The notes beneath the pieces were generated by a model, which worked only from the letters and a program-made list of their open reading frames with translations, was not told the DNA's origin and did not search any database. 30,817 bases of DNA, taken from contig DYNO01000014.1 of the NCBI GenBank assembly GCA_020721025.1, positions 1 to 30,817 of the forward strand. Direction: 5' to 3'. Below are positions 24,396-30,817 of this stretch, piece after piece (the first letter of the stretch is position 1; each line of letters opens with the position of its first letter). The DNA is from Thiomargarita sp. GTDB taxonomy: Bacteria; Pseudomonadota; Gammaproteobacteria; Beggiatoales; Beggiatoaceae. Made by a program: the position numbers and the translations under genes.

Positions 24396-26552
24396 ATGTC
24401 TAAACCTAAAAATATTTTTTCCTACCGTCCCTACTGGGCGCACCGTTTTGGCATTGCCTCCGTTCTCCCCATGAGCCGCGCTGAAATGGATTGCTTGGGT
24501 TGGGACAGTTGCGACATCATCATTGTCACGGGCGATGGTTATATCGATCACCCCAGTTTTGGCATGGCGTTAATCGGACGACTGCTCGAATCGCAAGGAT
24601 TTCGCGTCGGCATCATCGCGCAACCCAATTGGCAATCCGTTGATGCGTTTCAAATTTTAGGCAAGCCCAATTTATTTTGGGGAATCACCGCGGGCAACAT
24701 GGATTCGATGGTGAATCGCTACACCGCAGATCGCAAAATTCGCAGCAATGATGCTTATACACCAAATAGTCAACCCAATCAACGACCTGACCGCGCGACC
24801 TTGGTGTATGCCCAACGCTGTCGTGAGGCATATAAGGATGTTCCCATTATTATCGGTGGGATTGAAGCCAGTTTGCGCCGCATTGCCCATTATGATTATT
24901 GGTCGGACACGATTCGCCGCTCGATCTTGGTTGATGCGAAAGCGGATATGTTGTTGTATGGCAACGCAGAACGGGCTCTTGTGGCATTAGCGCATCGGTT
25001 GGCAGCGGGGGAAAACATTGCACAAATTCAAGATTTACGTGGGACGGCTTTCGTGCGCGATACTTTTCCTGAAAATTGGTTGACCATTGATTCAACCCAA
25101 ATTGACACGCCCACCGCGCAAAAAGTTATCTTTCCTAATCCGTATCAAGAAAATCAGTCGTCAGAACAATCTATTACACCAACAATCCAACCGGTACATC
25201 GTCAAAATCGGGAGCAAACATTTATCCGGTTGCCCTCGTTTGAACAAGTCAAGGTTGATCCAGTTTTATATGCACATACCGCACGTTTGCTGCATTTAGA
25301 ATCGAATCCGCACAATGCCCGTGCCTTAGTACAACGTCAGGGACAACGTGATGTTTGGCTCAATCCACCGCCCTTGCCGCTGACAACCGAAGAAATGGAC
25401 AAGATTTATGAATTACCTTATAGCCGTTTGCCGCATCCCCGCTATCAAAACGCTCCGATTCCTGCTTATGAAATGATCCGTTTTTCCGTCACCATCATGC
25501 GCGGCTGTTTTGGGGGATGCACGTTTTGTTCAATCACCGAACATGAAGGGCGGATTATCCAAAATCGCTCGGAAGATTCCGTTATTCGGGAGTTAAAAAC
25601 GTTGCGCACGGTGCCTGAATTCACGGGAGTTGTGTCAGATTTGGGCGGACCGACCGCGAATATGTATCGCTTGCATTGCAAAAAGCCAGAAATTGAAGCC
25701 CTGTGTCGGCGTTTATCGTGCGTCCACCCGTCAATTTGCAAAAATCTGAACACCGATCACTCGTCACTGCTGCATTTATATCGGCGGGCTCGTGCTGTTC
25801 CCGGTATCAAGAAGATCGTGATTTCTTCCGGGCTGCGTTATGATTTAGCGGTACAATCGCCTGAATATGTTCAAGAATTAGTGACGCATCATGTTGGCGG
25901 TTATTTGAAAATTGCCCCAGAACACACCGAAGCCGCGCCATTGAGCAAAATGATGAAGCCGGGGCTAGAAAGTTACTATCAATTCAAAGCGATGTTTGAT
26001 AAATATTCGCAATTAGCCGGCAAGGAACAATATTTAATTCCCTATTTCATCGCCGCGCATCCCGGCACCTCGGATGAAGATATGTTGAATTTAGCGATTT
26101 GGTTGAAAAAACATGAATTTCGGCTCGATCAAGTGCAGGCATTTTTACCGTCTCCGATGGCATTGGCGACTGCAATGTATCACAGTGGCAAAAATCCTTT
26201 ACATCCCGTGCGTTACGACAGCGAAACCGTGAATTCTCCCAAAGGTTTGATTCAGCGACGATTACACAAGGCGTTTTTGCGTTATCACGATCCAGAAAAT
26301 TGGGAAATGTTGCGTCAAGCGTTGCGACAGATGGGACGCGCAGATTTAATTGGGAATGGAAAGAAGCACTTAGTCCCAAATTTTCAACCTGTGGGCAGTG
26401 TAGAACCGAAGCGAACTGTTACGAATGCGAAATCAGCGGTCAAAAACGTATCATCTGCGAAAACTGTGGCAGTCAAACCGAAATTTCCTAAGAAAACAAC
26501 GAGTCAATGGACAGCAGGCAGTCCGGCGGGGCGGGGAAAACGACGGGGTTAA
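24396..26552 (+). CDS. YgiQ-family radical SAM protein
   Basis: A 718-aa member of the YgiQ (UPF0313) radical SAM family; the reaction is not established. The N-terminal part (PMSRAEMDCLGWDSCDIIIVTGDGYIDHPSFG, trimmed motif VTGDGYIDHPSFG) is the family signature and resembles a cobalamin-binding-like fold. The Fe-S cluster motif is Cys371-X3-Cys375-X2-Cys378 in RGCFGGCTFC. VVSDLGGPTANMY and LKIAPEHTE follow as in E. coli YgiQ. The basic, Lys/Ser/Thr-rich C-terminus after residue 660 is likely disordered and ends GRGKRRG, as in many homologues. It stands alone, divergent from coaBC, and is followed by two MITEs. Confidence 0.94.
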   Translation: MSKPKNIFSYRPYWAHRFGIASVLPMSRAEMDCLGWDSCDIIIVTGDGYIDHPSFGMALIGRLLESQGFRVGIIAQPNWQSVDAFQILGKPNLFWGITAGNMDSMVNRYTADRKIRSNDAYTPNSQPNQRPDRATLVYAQRCREAYKDVPIIIGGIEASLRRIAHYDYWSDTIRRSILVDAKADMLLYGNAERALVALAHRLAAGENIAQIQDLRGTAFVRDTFPENWLTIDSTQIDTPTAQKVIFPNPYQENQSSEQSITPTIQPVHRQNREQTFIRLPSFEQVKVDPVLYAHTARLLHLESNPHNARALVQRQGQRDVWLNPPPLPLTTEEMDKIYELPYSRLPHPRYQNAPIPAYEMIRFSVTIMRGCFGGCTFCSITEHEGRIIQNRSEDSVIRELKTLRTVPEFTGVVSDLGGPTANMYRLHCKKPEIEALCRRLSCVHPSICKNLNTDHSSLLHLYRRARAVPGIKKIVISSGLRYDLAVQSPEYVQELVTHHVGGYLKIAPEHTEAAPLSKMMKPGLESYYQFKAMFDKYSQLAGKEQYLIPYFIAAHPGTSDEDMLNLAIWLKKHEFRLDQVQAFLPSPMALATAMYHSGKNPLHPVRYDSETVNSPKGLIQRRLHKAFLRYHDPENWEMLRQALRQMGRADLIGNGKKHLVPNFQPVGSVEPKRTVTNAKSAVKNVSSAKTVAVKPKFPKKTTSQWTAGSPAGRGKRRG

Positions 26553-26647
26553 ATTGAAGTAACAAATTGATTTGATAGAAAGTAGTAAACTTTTTCTCGT
26601 TCCCAAGCTCCAGAGGCTGTAAAAGAACTCTGAGATAAGTTATTCTA

Positions 26648-26776
26648 ATAGGAGTTACGCAGTTCAAAACGTAACTTAGGCTTAATTCAGTTAGTTAGCG
26701 TTTTCGGAGTACAAATTTAAATTTGTACTCCATTTATAAAATCAGTGGGTTAGCATCTCAAGTGCGTAACTCCTAT
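26648..26776. repeat. MITE-like element B, 129 bp
   Basis: Terminal inverted repeats ATAGGAGTTACGCA (26648-26661) and its complement TGCGTAACTCCTAT (26763-26776) match perfectly over 14 bp. No coding sequence is inside. The centre holds a 26-bp perfect palindrome. It lies 4 bp from a second MITE of a different family. Confidence 0.85.
26706..26731. repeat. 26-bp perfect palindrome inside element B
   Basis: GGAGTACAAATTT followed directly by its complement AAATTTGTACTCC. As RNA or single-stranded DNA it forms a long hairpin; it could be part of the element's mobility signal or an insertion hot spot. Confidence 0.9.
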
Positions 26777-26780
26777 CTAA

Positions 26781-26943
26781 TATAGAACCGATTTGAAATC
26801 TTTAACACCAAGTAAAACAGGTCTATAATCCAAAAAGTATTGACAAGCAAAGCGTACCACATTAGAATCCTCACCACAACTGTTCATATGAAAATAGAAA
26901 CAACTTAATCTACTCGGTTTAAAGATGTCAAATCGGTTCTATA
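26781..26943. repeat. MITE copy B, complete element of the edge family
   Basis: A 163-bp element with terminal repeats TATAGAACCGATTTGAAATC at the left and its complement at the right, one mismatch in 24. It is non-coding. Partial copies at both window ends match it (49/53 and 48/51). The tata at both ends would fit a TA target duplication, as made by Tc1/mariner (IS630-type) transposases, but that is inference. Confidence 0.88.
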
Positions 26944-27080
26944 AATTTAACACTTCATTTCCAAATCCTATAGTTCCAATTAATTTATTCTGGCTAATAA
27001 CGATAATCACGTAGATTGACTTTACATCGTCAACTTGGTGTAACATATCGCATTTCATTCAACTTGTGGAGTTATGTGGT

Positions 27081-28277
27081 ATGGCTTCATCACTCACTTT
27101 CTTTAGAGTCGTGACTGTTTTAAGTTTCAGTATCGTGTTGTTGTTACAAGGTTGTTCTTCTCTCCGATGGGCTGGCGGATATGCAGGCGAAAATTATCAA
27201 ATCACACCCGTATATGATCCGAATGAAATGCCAATTGATTCATCAAGTTATTATTATCATACGGTGCAACCCGGTGAGACATTGGGTTCTATTGCCCAAC
27301 GTTATGGCAGAACTTGGCGTGATTTGGCGACTTGGAATAATTTAAGCACCCCTTATACGTTGGAAATTGGAAGAAAGTTATTGGTTACCGGAGCGGGCAA
27401 TGTGACTGCGTATCTGATACCTCCCGCTCCTGTGGTCAGTCCTTCGCGGCGTATTTCCGCTCAATCCATACCAAAACCAACCGCCAGTTCCGGGGAATAT
27501 GTGGTGCAACCGGGCGATACGGTTTATTCCTTGTCACGCCGTTCTGGTTACACTGTTTCACAATTAATGAGTTGGAATGGATTAACTTCATCGCAATCAT
27601 TACGAGTGGGTCAAAGATTTTGGTTGAGTCCGCCAGGTACCGGTTCTTCTTCCATGACCATGCAACGGATGGCACTGCCGGCAACGACATCCGCACCTCC
27701 CGCAAGAAACTCTTCAAATTATCATGTGGTGGTGGGAGGAGATACTGTGTACAACGTGGCGCGGCGTTATGGCAATACACCCGACCAAATTATTGCGTGG
27801 AATGGTTTAACCCCCCCTTATCGCTTAACTATTGGTTCAACTTTGCGCATTGATGGTACCACCTCATCACAAAAGCGTATTTTTAATTACCCCGCTCCGC
27901 CGGTCAAATCTGGCAGTCGTTATCACACCGTCACTCGTGGGCAAACCGTGTATCGCATTGCAAAAATGTATGGATGTAGCGAATATGAACTGATGGTCAA
28001 CAATAGATTGAGCAAGCCGATACTGCGGGAGGGACAACAATTTGATGTGAGTTGTGCCAATCGTCGCAGTGATGCCACCCCGTATCAAAGCAGTTTGGTG
28101 GCGCAGAGTTTACCTTCGGCGGGAAATCTGAGGTTTCATAAAGTGAAGACGGGGGAAACTTTGGAAACCATTGCAAAAATGTATGGAATCTCCAGTCATG
28201 AACTTGCATTATCCAATGGAATTGGGAGTCCTTACAGCCTTTATCCGGGACAACCGTTAAAAATTACCTCTCGCTAA
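27081..28277 (+). CDS. lipoprotein with five LysM repeats
   Basis: A 398-aa envelope lipoprotein predicted to bind peptidoglycan. The signal peptide ends in the lipobox LQGC with Cys25 as lipid anchor. Five LysM modules start near residues 59, 140, 214, 281 and 352, each with the pattern TV..G.T...IA..YG and a later WN/NG.. core. Linkers are rich in Pro, Ser and Thr. No catalytic domain is attached, so it is probably a structural or adaptor protein of the cell wall. The ATG at 27081 is preferred, with GGAG 9 nt upstream; a GTG at 27066 would overlap that site. It precedes nlpD by 43 bp on the same strand and could be co-transcribed with nlpD-rpoS. Confidence 0.9.
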   Translation: MASSLTFFRVVTVLSFSIVLLLQGCSSLRWAGGYAGENYQITPVYDPNEMPIDSSSYYYHTVQPGETLGSIAQRYGRTWRDLATWNNLSTPYTLEIGRKLLVTGAGNVTAYLIPPAPVVSPSRRISAQSIPKPTASSGEYVVQPGDTVYSLSRRSGYTVSQLMSWNGLTSSQSLRVGQRFWLSPPGTGSSSMTMQRMALPATTSAPPARNSSNYHVVVGGDTVYNVARRYGNTPDQIIAWNGLTPPYRLTIGSTLRIDGTTSSQKRIFNYPAPPVKSGSRYHTVTRGQTVYRIAKMYGCSEYELMVNNRLSKPILREGQQFDVSCANRRSDATPYQSSLVAQSLPSAGNLRFHKVKTGETLETIAKMYGISSHELALSNGIGSPYSLYPGQPLKITSR

Positions 28278-28320
28278 CCTACCGTGCGTTTTCCTCAATT
28301 CATTTAAAAAGAACGATTTT

Positions 28321-29169
28321 ATGAAAATACTGAAATTTATCAGTCACTTATTTTTCATTGGACTGATGTTGACCCTCGTAGGTGTGACGGGTTGCGCTCA
28401 AAATCCCCGGACACCGAATTCCCCACCCGTTGATCTGCTCGGTAACGAGATGTTACAACCTGCGCCGATTTATGAGGAACCGTATCCGATGTATCCCATT
28501 CCATCGGTGAAAAAACCCAAACCAACCCGTCCCACCGCTAAAGCTAAAAAAACGGTTAAATCCAGCACCGTGACTCACACAGTCAAATTCGGGGAAAACT
28601 TGTATCGCATCGCCCTGCATTACGGAGTCAGTCAAACAGCCATTAAATCTGCGAACGGCTTGAAATCCAACACGCTGAAAGTTGGGCAAAAACTACGCAT
28701 TCCGGGTGGAAAAGTGTCAGGAACGAAAACCACAGCTCCGGTTGTCAGTAGCAAGGTGACAAAAACCGTCGCCAGCAGTGTGAGAAAAACCGTAGTTGTA
28801 CCACCAAAAAATATTGCTTCATGTTCTCCCGCGCCCAAGTGGGGCTTACCCTCTCAAGGCACAGTCACACTAACCGCTTCAGGCATTGCGATTACCATTA
28901 GCGGCAGTGCCCAACCGGTCAAAGCCGCCGCTTCAGGCACGGTAACGTATAGCGGGCAAGGTACTCAAAAACGTCCCAACCGCATCACCATCAGTCATAA
29001 TAAATCCTTTTCAACTGTTTATGAATATTACGGCACCAGTCTCGCTAAAATAGGCATGAAAGTCACATTGGGACAAACCATCGGTCAACTGAATTCACAA
29101 ACGCCCCTGTACTTTGAAATTCGTTGTCATTCCAAAGCACTGAATCCCCTTCATCATCTCCCCGGTTAG
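28321..29169 (+). CDS. nlpD: NlpD-like lipoprotein (LysM + degenerate LytM domain)
   Basis: NlpD in E. coli is an outer-membrane lipoprotein that activates the amidase AmiC during cell separation. This 282-aa protein has a signal peptide with lipobox VTGC (Cys25), a Pro/Lys-rich linker, one LysM (HTVKFGENLYRIALHYGVS, about residues 86-130) and a C-terminal LytM/M23-like domain ending LYFEIRCHSKALNPLHHLPG. The metal-binding Asp of the usual G.DI motif is replaced (GIAITISG) and the YGH His is missing (YEYYGTS), so it should have no peptidase activity, as expected for NlpD/EnvC-type activators. rpoS follows 14 bp downstream, the classical gammaproteobacterial order, which supports the name. Confidence 0.92.
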   Translation: MKILKFISHLFFIGLMLTLVGVTGCAQNPRTPNSPPVDLLGNEMLQPAPIYEEPYPMYPIPSVKKPKPTRPTAKAKKTVKSSTVTHTVKFGENLYRIALHYGVSQTAIKSANGLKSNTLKVGQKLRIPGGKVSGTKTTAPVVSSKVTKTVASSVRKTVVVPPKNIASCSPAPKWGLPSQGTVTLTASGIAITISGSAQPVKAAASGTVTYSGQGTQKRPNRITISHNKSFSTVYEYYGTSLAKIGMKVTLGQTIGQLNSQTPLYFEIRCHSKALNPLHHLPG

Positions 29170-29183
29170 TAAGCGAATATGGC

Positions 29184-30185
29184 ATGTGTAATAAAACGCT
29201 TGATGAAGACCTCAAATCAGACAGTCTGGACGATCCACCACAAGAGCCTCTGAACTGGGGGAGTAAATCGCCGGAGTTAGAAGGCGACGAACTGGTGCTG
29301 ACACACTCTCGCTTAGATCATGCTGATTTAAATGCCACCCGTATTTATTTGAACAAAGTCGGTTTTTCACAACTCCTTTCTCCCGAAGAAGAGCTTATCG
29401 TCGCTCGTCGTTCCAAACAAGGCGATATGGCGGCGCGGCAACGCATGATTGAAGCCAATCTCCGTTTGGTGGTCAAAATTGCCCGACGTTACATGAATCG
29501 TGGGATGCCATTGCTTGATTTAATTGAAGAAGGCAATCTCGGCTTAATTCGCGCAGTGGAAAAGTTCGACCCGGAACGCGGCTTTCGTTTTTCAACGTAT
29601 GCAACATGGTGGATTCGGCAAATGATTGATCGGGCGGTGATGAATCAAACGCGAACCGTGCGCTTACCCGTTCATATCGTTCGAGAAATCAATATTTATC
29701 TACGAGCCGCCTATCAATTAGCCCAACAGCTTAATCACGAACCCACGCCCGAAGATGTCGCACGAGAACTCGATAAACCCATTGAAGAAGTCAAGCGAAT
29801 GCTGAGTTTAAATGAACGCGCCACTTCTGTCGATACGACTTTTGTGACGGACTCTGAAAAAAATCTACTCGAAACGCTGCCTGATGAACACTCCACTGAT
29901 CCAGCAATTCTACTGCAACATCAAGACATTAAAGAACATTTAGAATTATGGTTATCTCAATTAAGCGAAAGACAGCAAAAAGTGGTAAAACTGCGCTTTG
30001 GTTTAGACGGTCAAGAACCTTTCACCCTAGAAGCGGTCGGTGTGCGGCTCGGAATCACCCGTGAACAAGTGCGACAAATACAATTGGAAGCATTGAAGCG
30101 ATTACGAGAAATTTTAGAAAAAGAAGGCGTTTCAGCGGATTCATTGTTTGATGACGATGCAATTTCCACCGAAACAAGCTATTGA
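29184..30185 (+). CDS. rpoS: RNA polymerase sigma factor RpoS
   Basis: RpoS is the general stress and stationary-phase sigma factor. At 333 aa it matches E. coli (330). Region 1.2 reads IYLNKVGFSQLLSPEEE; region 2 holds LRLVVKIARRYMNRGMPLLD and FRFSTYATWWIRQMIDRAVM; region 3 starts RTVRLPVHIVREIN; region 4 has the helix-turn-helix LEAVGVRLGITREQVRQIQ. The short N-terminus and the nlpD context identify RpoS rather than RpoD or RpoH. I chose the ATG at 29184; an in-frame ATG at 29124 lies inside nlpD and adds 20 unlike residues. The ribosome site is weak, which fits coupling to nlpD or translational control. Confidence 0.96.
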   Translation: MCNKTLDEDLKSDSLDDPPQEPLNWGSKSPELEGDELVLTHSRLDHADLNATRIYLNKVGFSQLLSPEEELIVARRSKQGDMAARQRMIEANLRLVVKIARRYMNRGMPLLDLIEEGNLGLIRAVEKFDPERGFRFSTYATWWIRQMIDRAVMNQTRTVRLPVHIVREINIYLRAAYQLAQQLNHEPTPEDVARELDKPIEEVKRMLSLNERATSVDTTFVTDSEKNLLETLPDEHSTDPAILLQHQDIKEHLELWLSQLSERQQKVVKLRFGLDGQEPFTLEAVGVRLGITREQVRQIQLEALKRLREILEKEGVSADSLFDDDAISTETSY

Positions 30186-30400
30186 CGCAGGATTAAAACA
30201 TCCCCCCGTTGTACCATTTCCAATTCCTTCAAGAAACTCATCCCCAACAAAACATCGTCATCAGGGGCATAAGGATTGATAGAAGCACGTATGTTATGCA
30301 GTTCAATATTGCCCAAACTCACCGTTGCCACCCGTGTCGCATACGTGGTAATTATCCCATTCGCAGTACTGTTACATTTCTGCTGAACACGGTTGAACAT
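30179..30400 (-). pseudogene. C-terminal fragment of clan AA aspartic protease (TIGR02281-like)
   Basis: The frame encodes STANGIITTYATRVATVSLG, NIELHNIRASINP and VLLGMSFLKELEMVQRGDVL, the C-terminal half of bacterial retropepsin-like proteases of the TIGR02281 type. The catalytic DTGA(T/S) motif, normally about 35-45 residues before ANG, is absent; five codons upstream of the ATG the frame meets a stop, and I find no DTGA in the next few hundred bases in any minus-strand frame. It therefore appears truncated. It overlaps the rpoS 3' end by 7 bp tail to tail. Some families keep a truncated form, but loss of function is likely. Confidence 0.75.
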
Positions 30401-30766
30401 TGCTGATCTACCGTCTCAACAAATGCAGATTAAGTTTTACACCTAATCAGGTCGTAACCGACAAAGCTCATAGAAACTACTCTATGAGCACCTAAAAACA
30501 AATAACAATCTCAATGTCTTGGTTTTCGAGCTTTGTGATTGATATTTTTGAATCTACAACCATTTCAAGCAAACTTGGTTCTCGTTGACTTGAAGGAAAA
30601 GTGTATCATGTACCGTTAGCTTCGTAAAGTGGCACAGCAAAAACATACTATATCATCTTGCTAATCACTGTTATGAACCTCTATCAATGATGGTAAACGA
30701 CTGATTTCAGTCACAGGAAGTCAATGTTAGACAAGTTCAGAATTCAGTCGTTTGGTGATTCAGTCG
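30401..30766. other. intergenic stretch with one hairpin
   Basis: No gene is supportable. A perfect 9-bp stem, GCTCATAGA-AACTAC-TCTATGAGC, lies at 30466-30489 without a good T-run. ATTCAGTCGT occurs twice, 15 bp apart, just before the MITE at 30767. Confidence 0.5.
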
Positions 30767-30817
30767 TATAGAACCGATTTGAAATCTTTAATACCAAGTG
30801 AAACAGGTCTATAACCC
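30767..30817 (+). repeat. MITE copy C, partial (element end at window edge)
   Basis: This matches 26781-26831 at 48 of 51 positions, beginning with the terminal repeat TATAGAACCGATTTGAAATC. The window ends inside the element. Confidence 0.85.

Noticed and set aside
26597..26630. CTCGTTCCCAAGCTCCAG resembling part of a dispersed hairpin repeat
   Set aside because: The matching second arm is missing, so it cannot be told from chance.
29124..29183. Upstream ATG extension of rpoS
   Set aside because: It lies within the nlpD coding region and adds residues unlike RpoS N-termini; the ATG at 29184 gives the normal length.
1..30817. CRISPR arrays, tRNA and rRNA genes, intact insertion sequences
   Set aside because: I looked for regularly spaced repeats, cloverleaf-like stretches and transposase frames and found none I could support.

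Overview
The window looks like a complete contig from a gammaproteobacterium. Both ends stop inside copies of the same short inverted-repeat element, the usual place for an assembly to break. The gene set (fabA-fabB, clpS-clpA, rnfA-rnfB, rdgC, nlpD-rpoS, coaBC, CIRCE-controlled groESL) is gammaproteobacterial. Moderate GC, many MITE-like repeats and small DUF2283/PIN-type accessory genes suggest a Thiotrichales/Beggiatoaceae-like sulfur bacterium. That placement is inference from gene content and repeat style, not a phylogeny.

Layout. 1-257: edge of a MITE that has cut a DUF2283-like gene next to a small antitoxin-like gene (minus strand). 334-2583: glgB (minus). 2875-6892: rdgC and a lone RND transporter (plus). 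7031-7835: a PIN-domain/small-protein module between two identical 33-bp terminator repeats. 7863-9940: groEL-groES with a promoter and CIRCE operator. 10474-13452: clpS and clpA. 13468-13593: a GC-rich MITE. 13653-14901: rnfA-rnfB (minus). 15185-18750: a secreted protein of unknown function and two type IV pilin-like proteins. 18776-19066: inverted repeat and gene remnants. 19138-22596: a probable five-gene operon fabA-fabB-DUF971-queE-methyltransferase (minus). 23022-24233: coaBC (minus). 24396-26552: YgiQ-type radical SAM protein. 26648-26943: two MITEs side by side. 27081-30185: five-LysM lipoprotein, nlpD-like lipoprotein and rpoS. 30179-30400: remnant of a clan AA aspartic protease.

Most of the window is housekeeping: protein quality control (GroESL, ClpSA), unsaturated fatty acid synthesis (FabAB), CoA synthesis, glycogen branching, electron transport (RnfAB) and stationary-phase control (RpoS with the envelope protein NlpD). 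The least explained parts are the pilin-like module, whose 699-aa member has an AT-rich, Cys-rich C-terminal half unlike its N-terminus, and the PIN module between duplicated terminators. I found no CRISPR array, no tRNA or rRNA gene and no intact transposase. I do not see a clear-cut new system; the pilin-like module is the best candidate.
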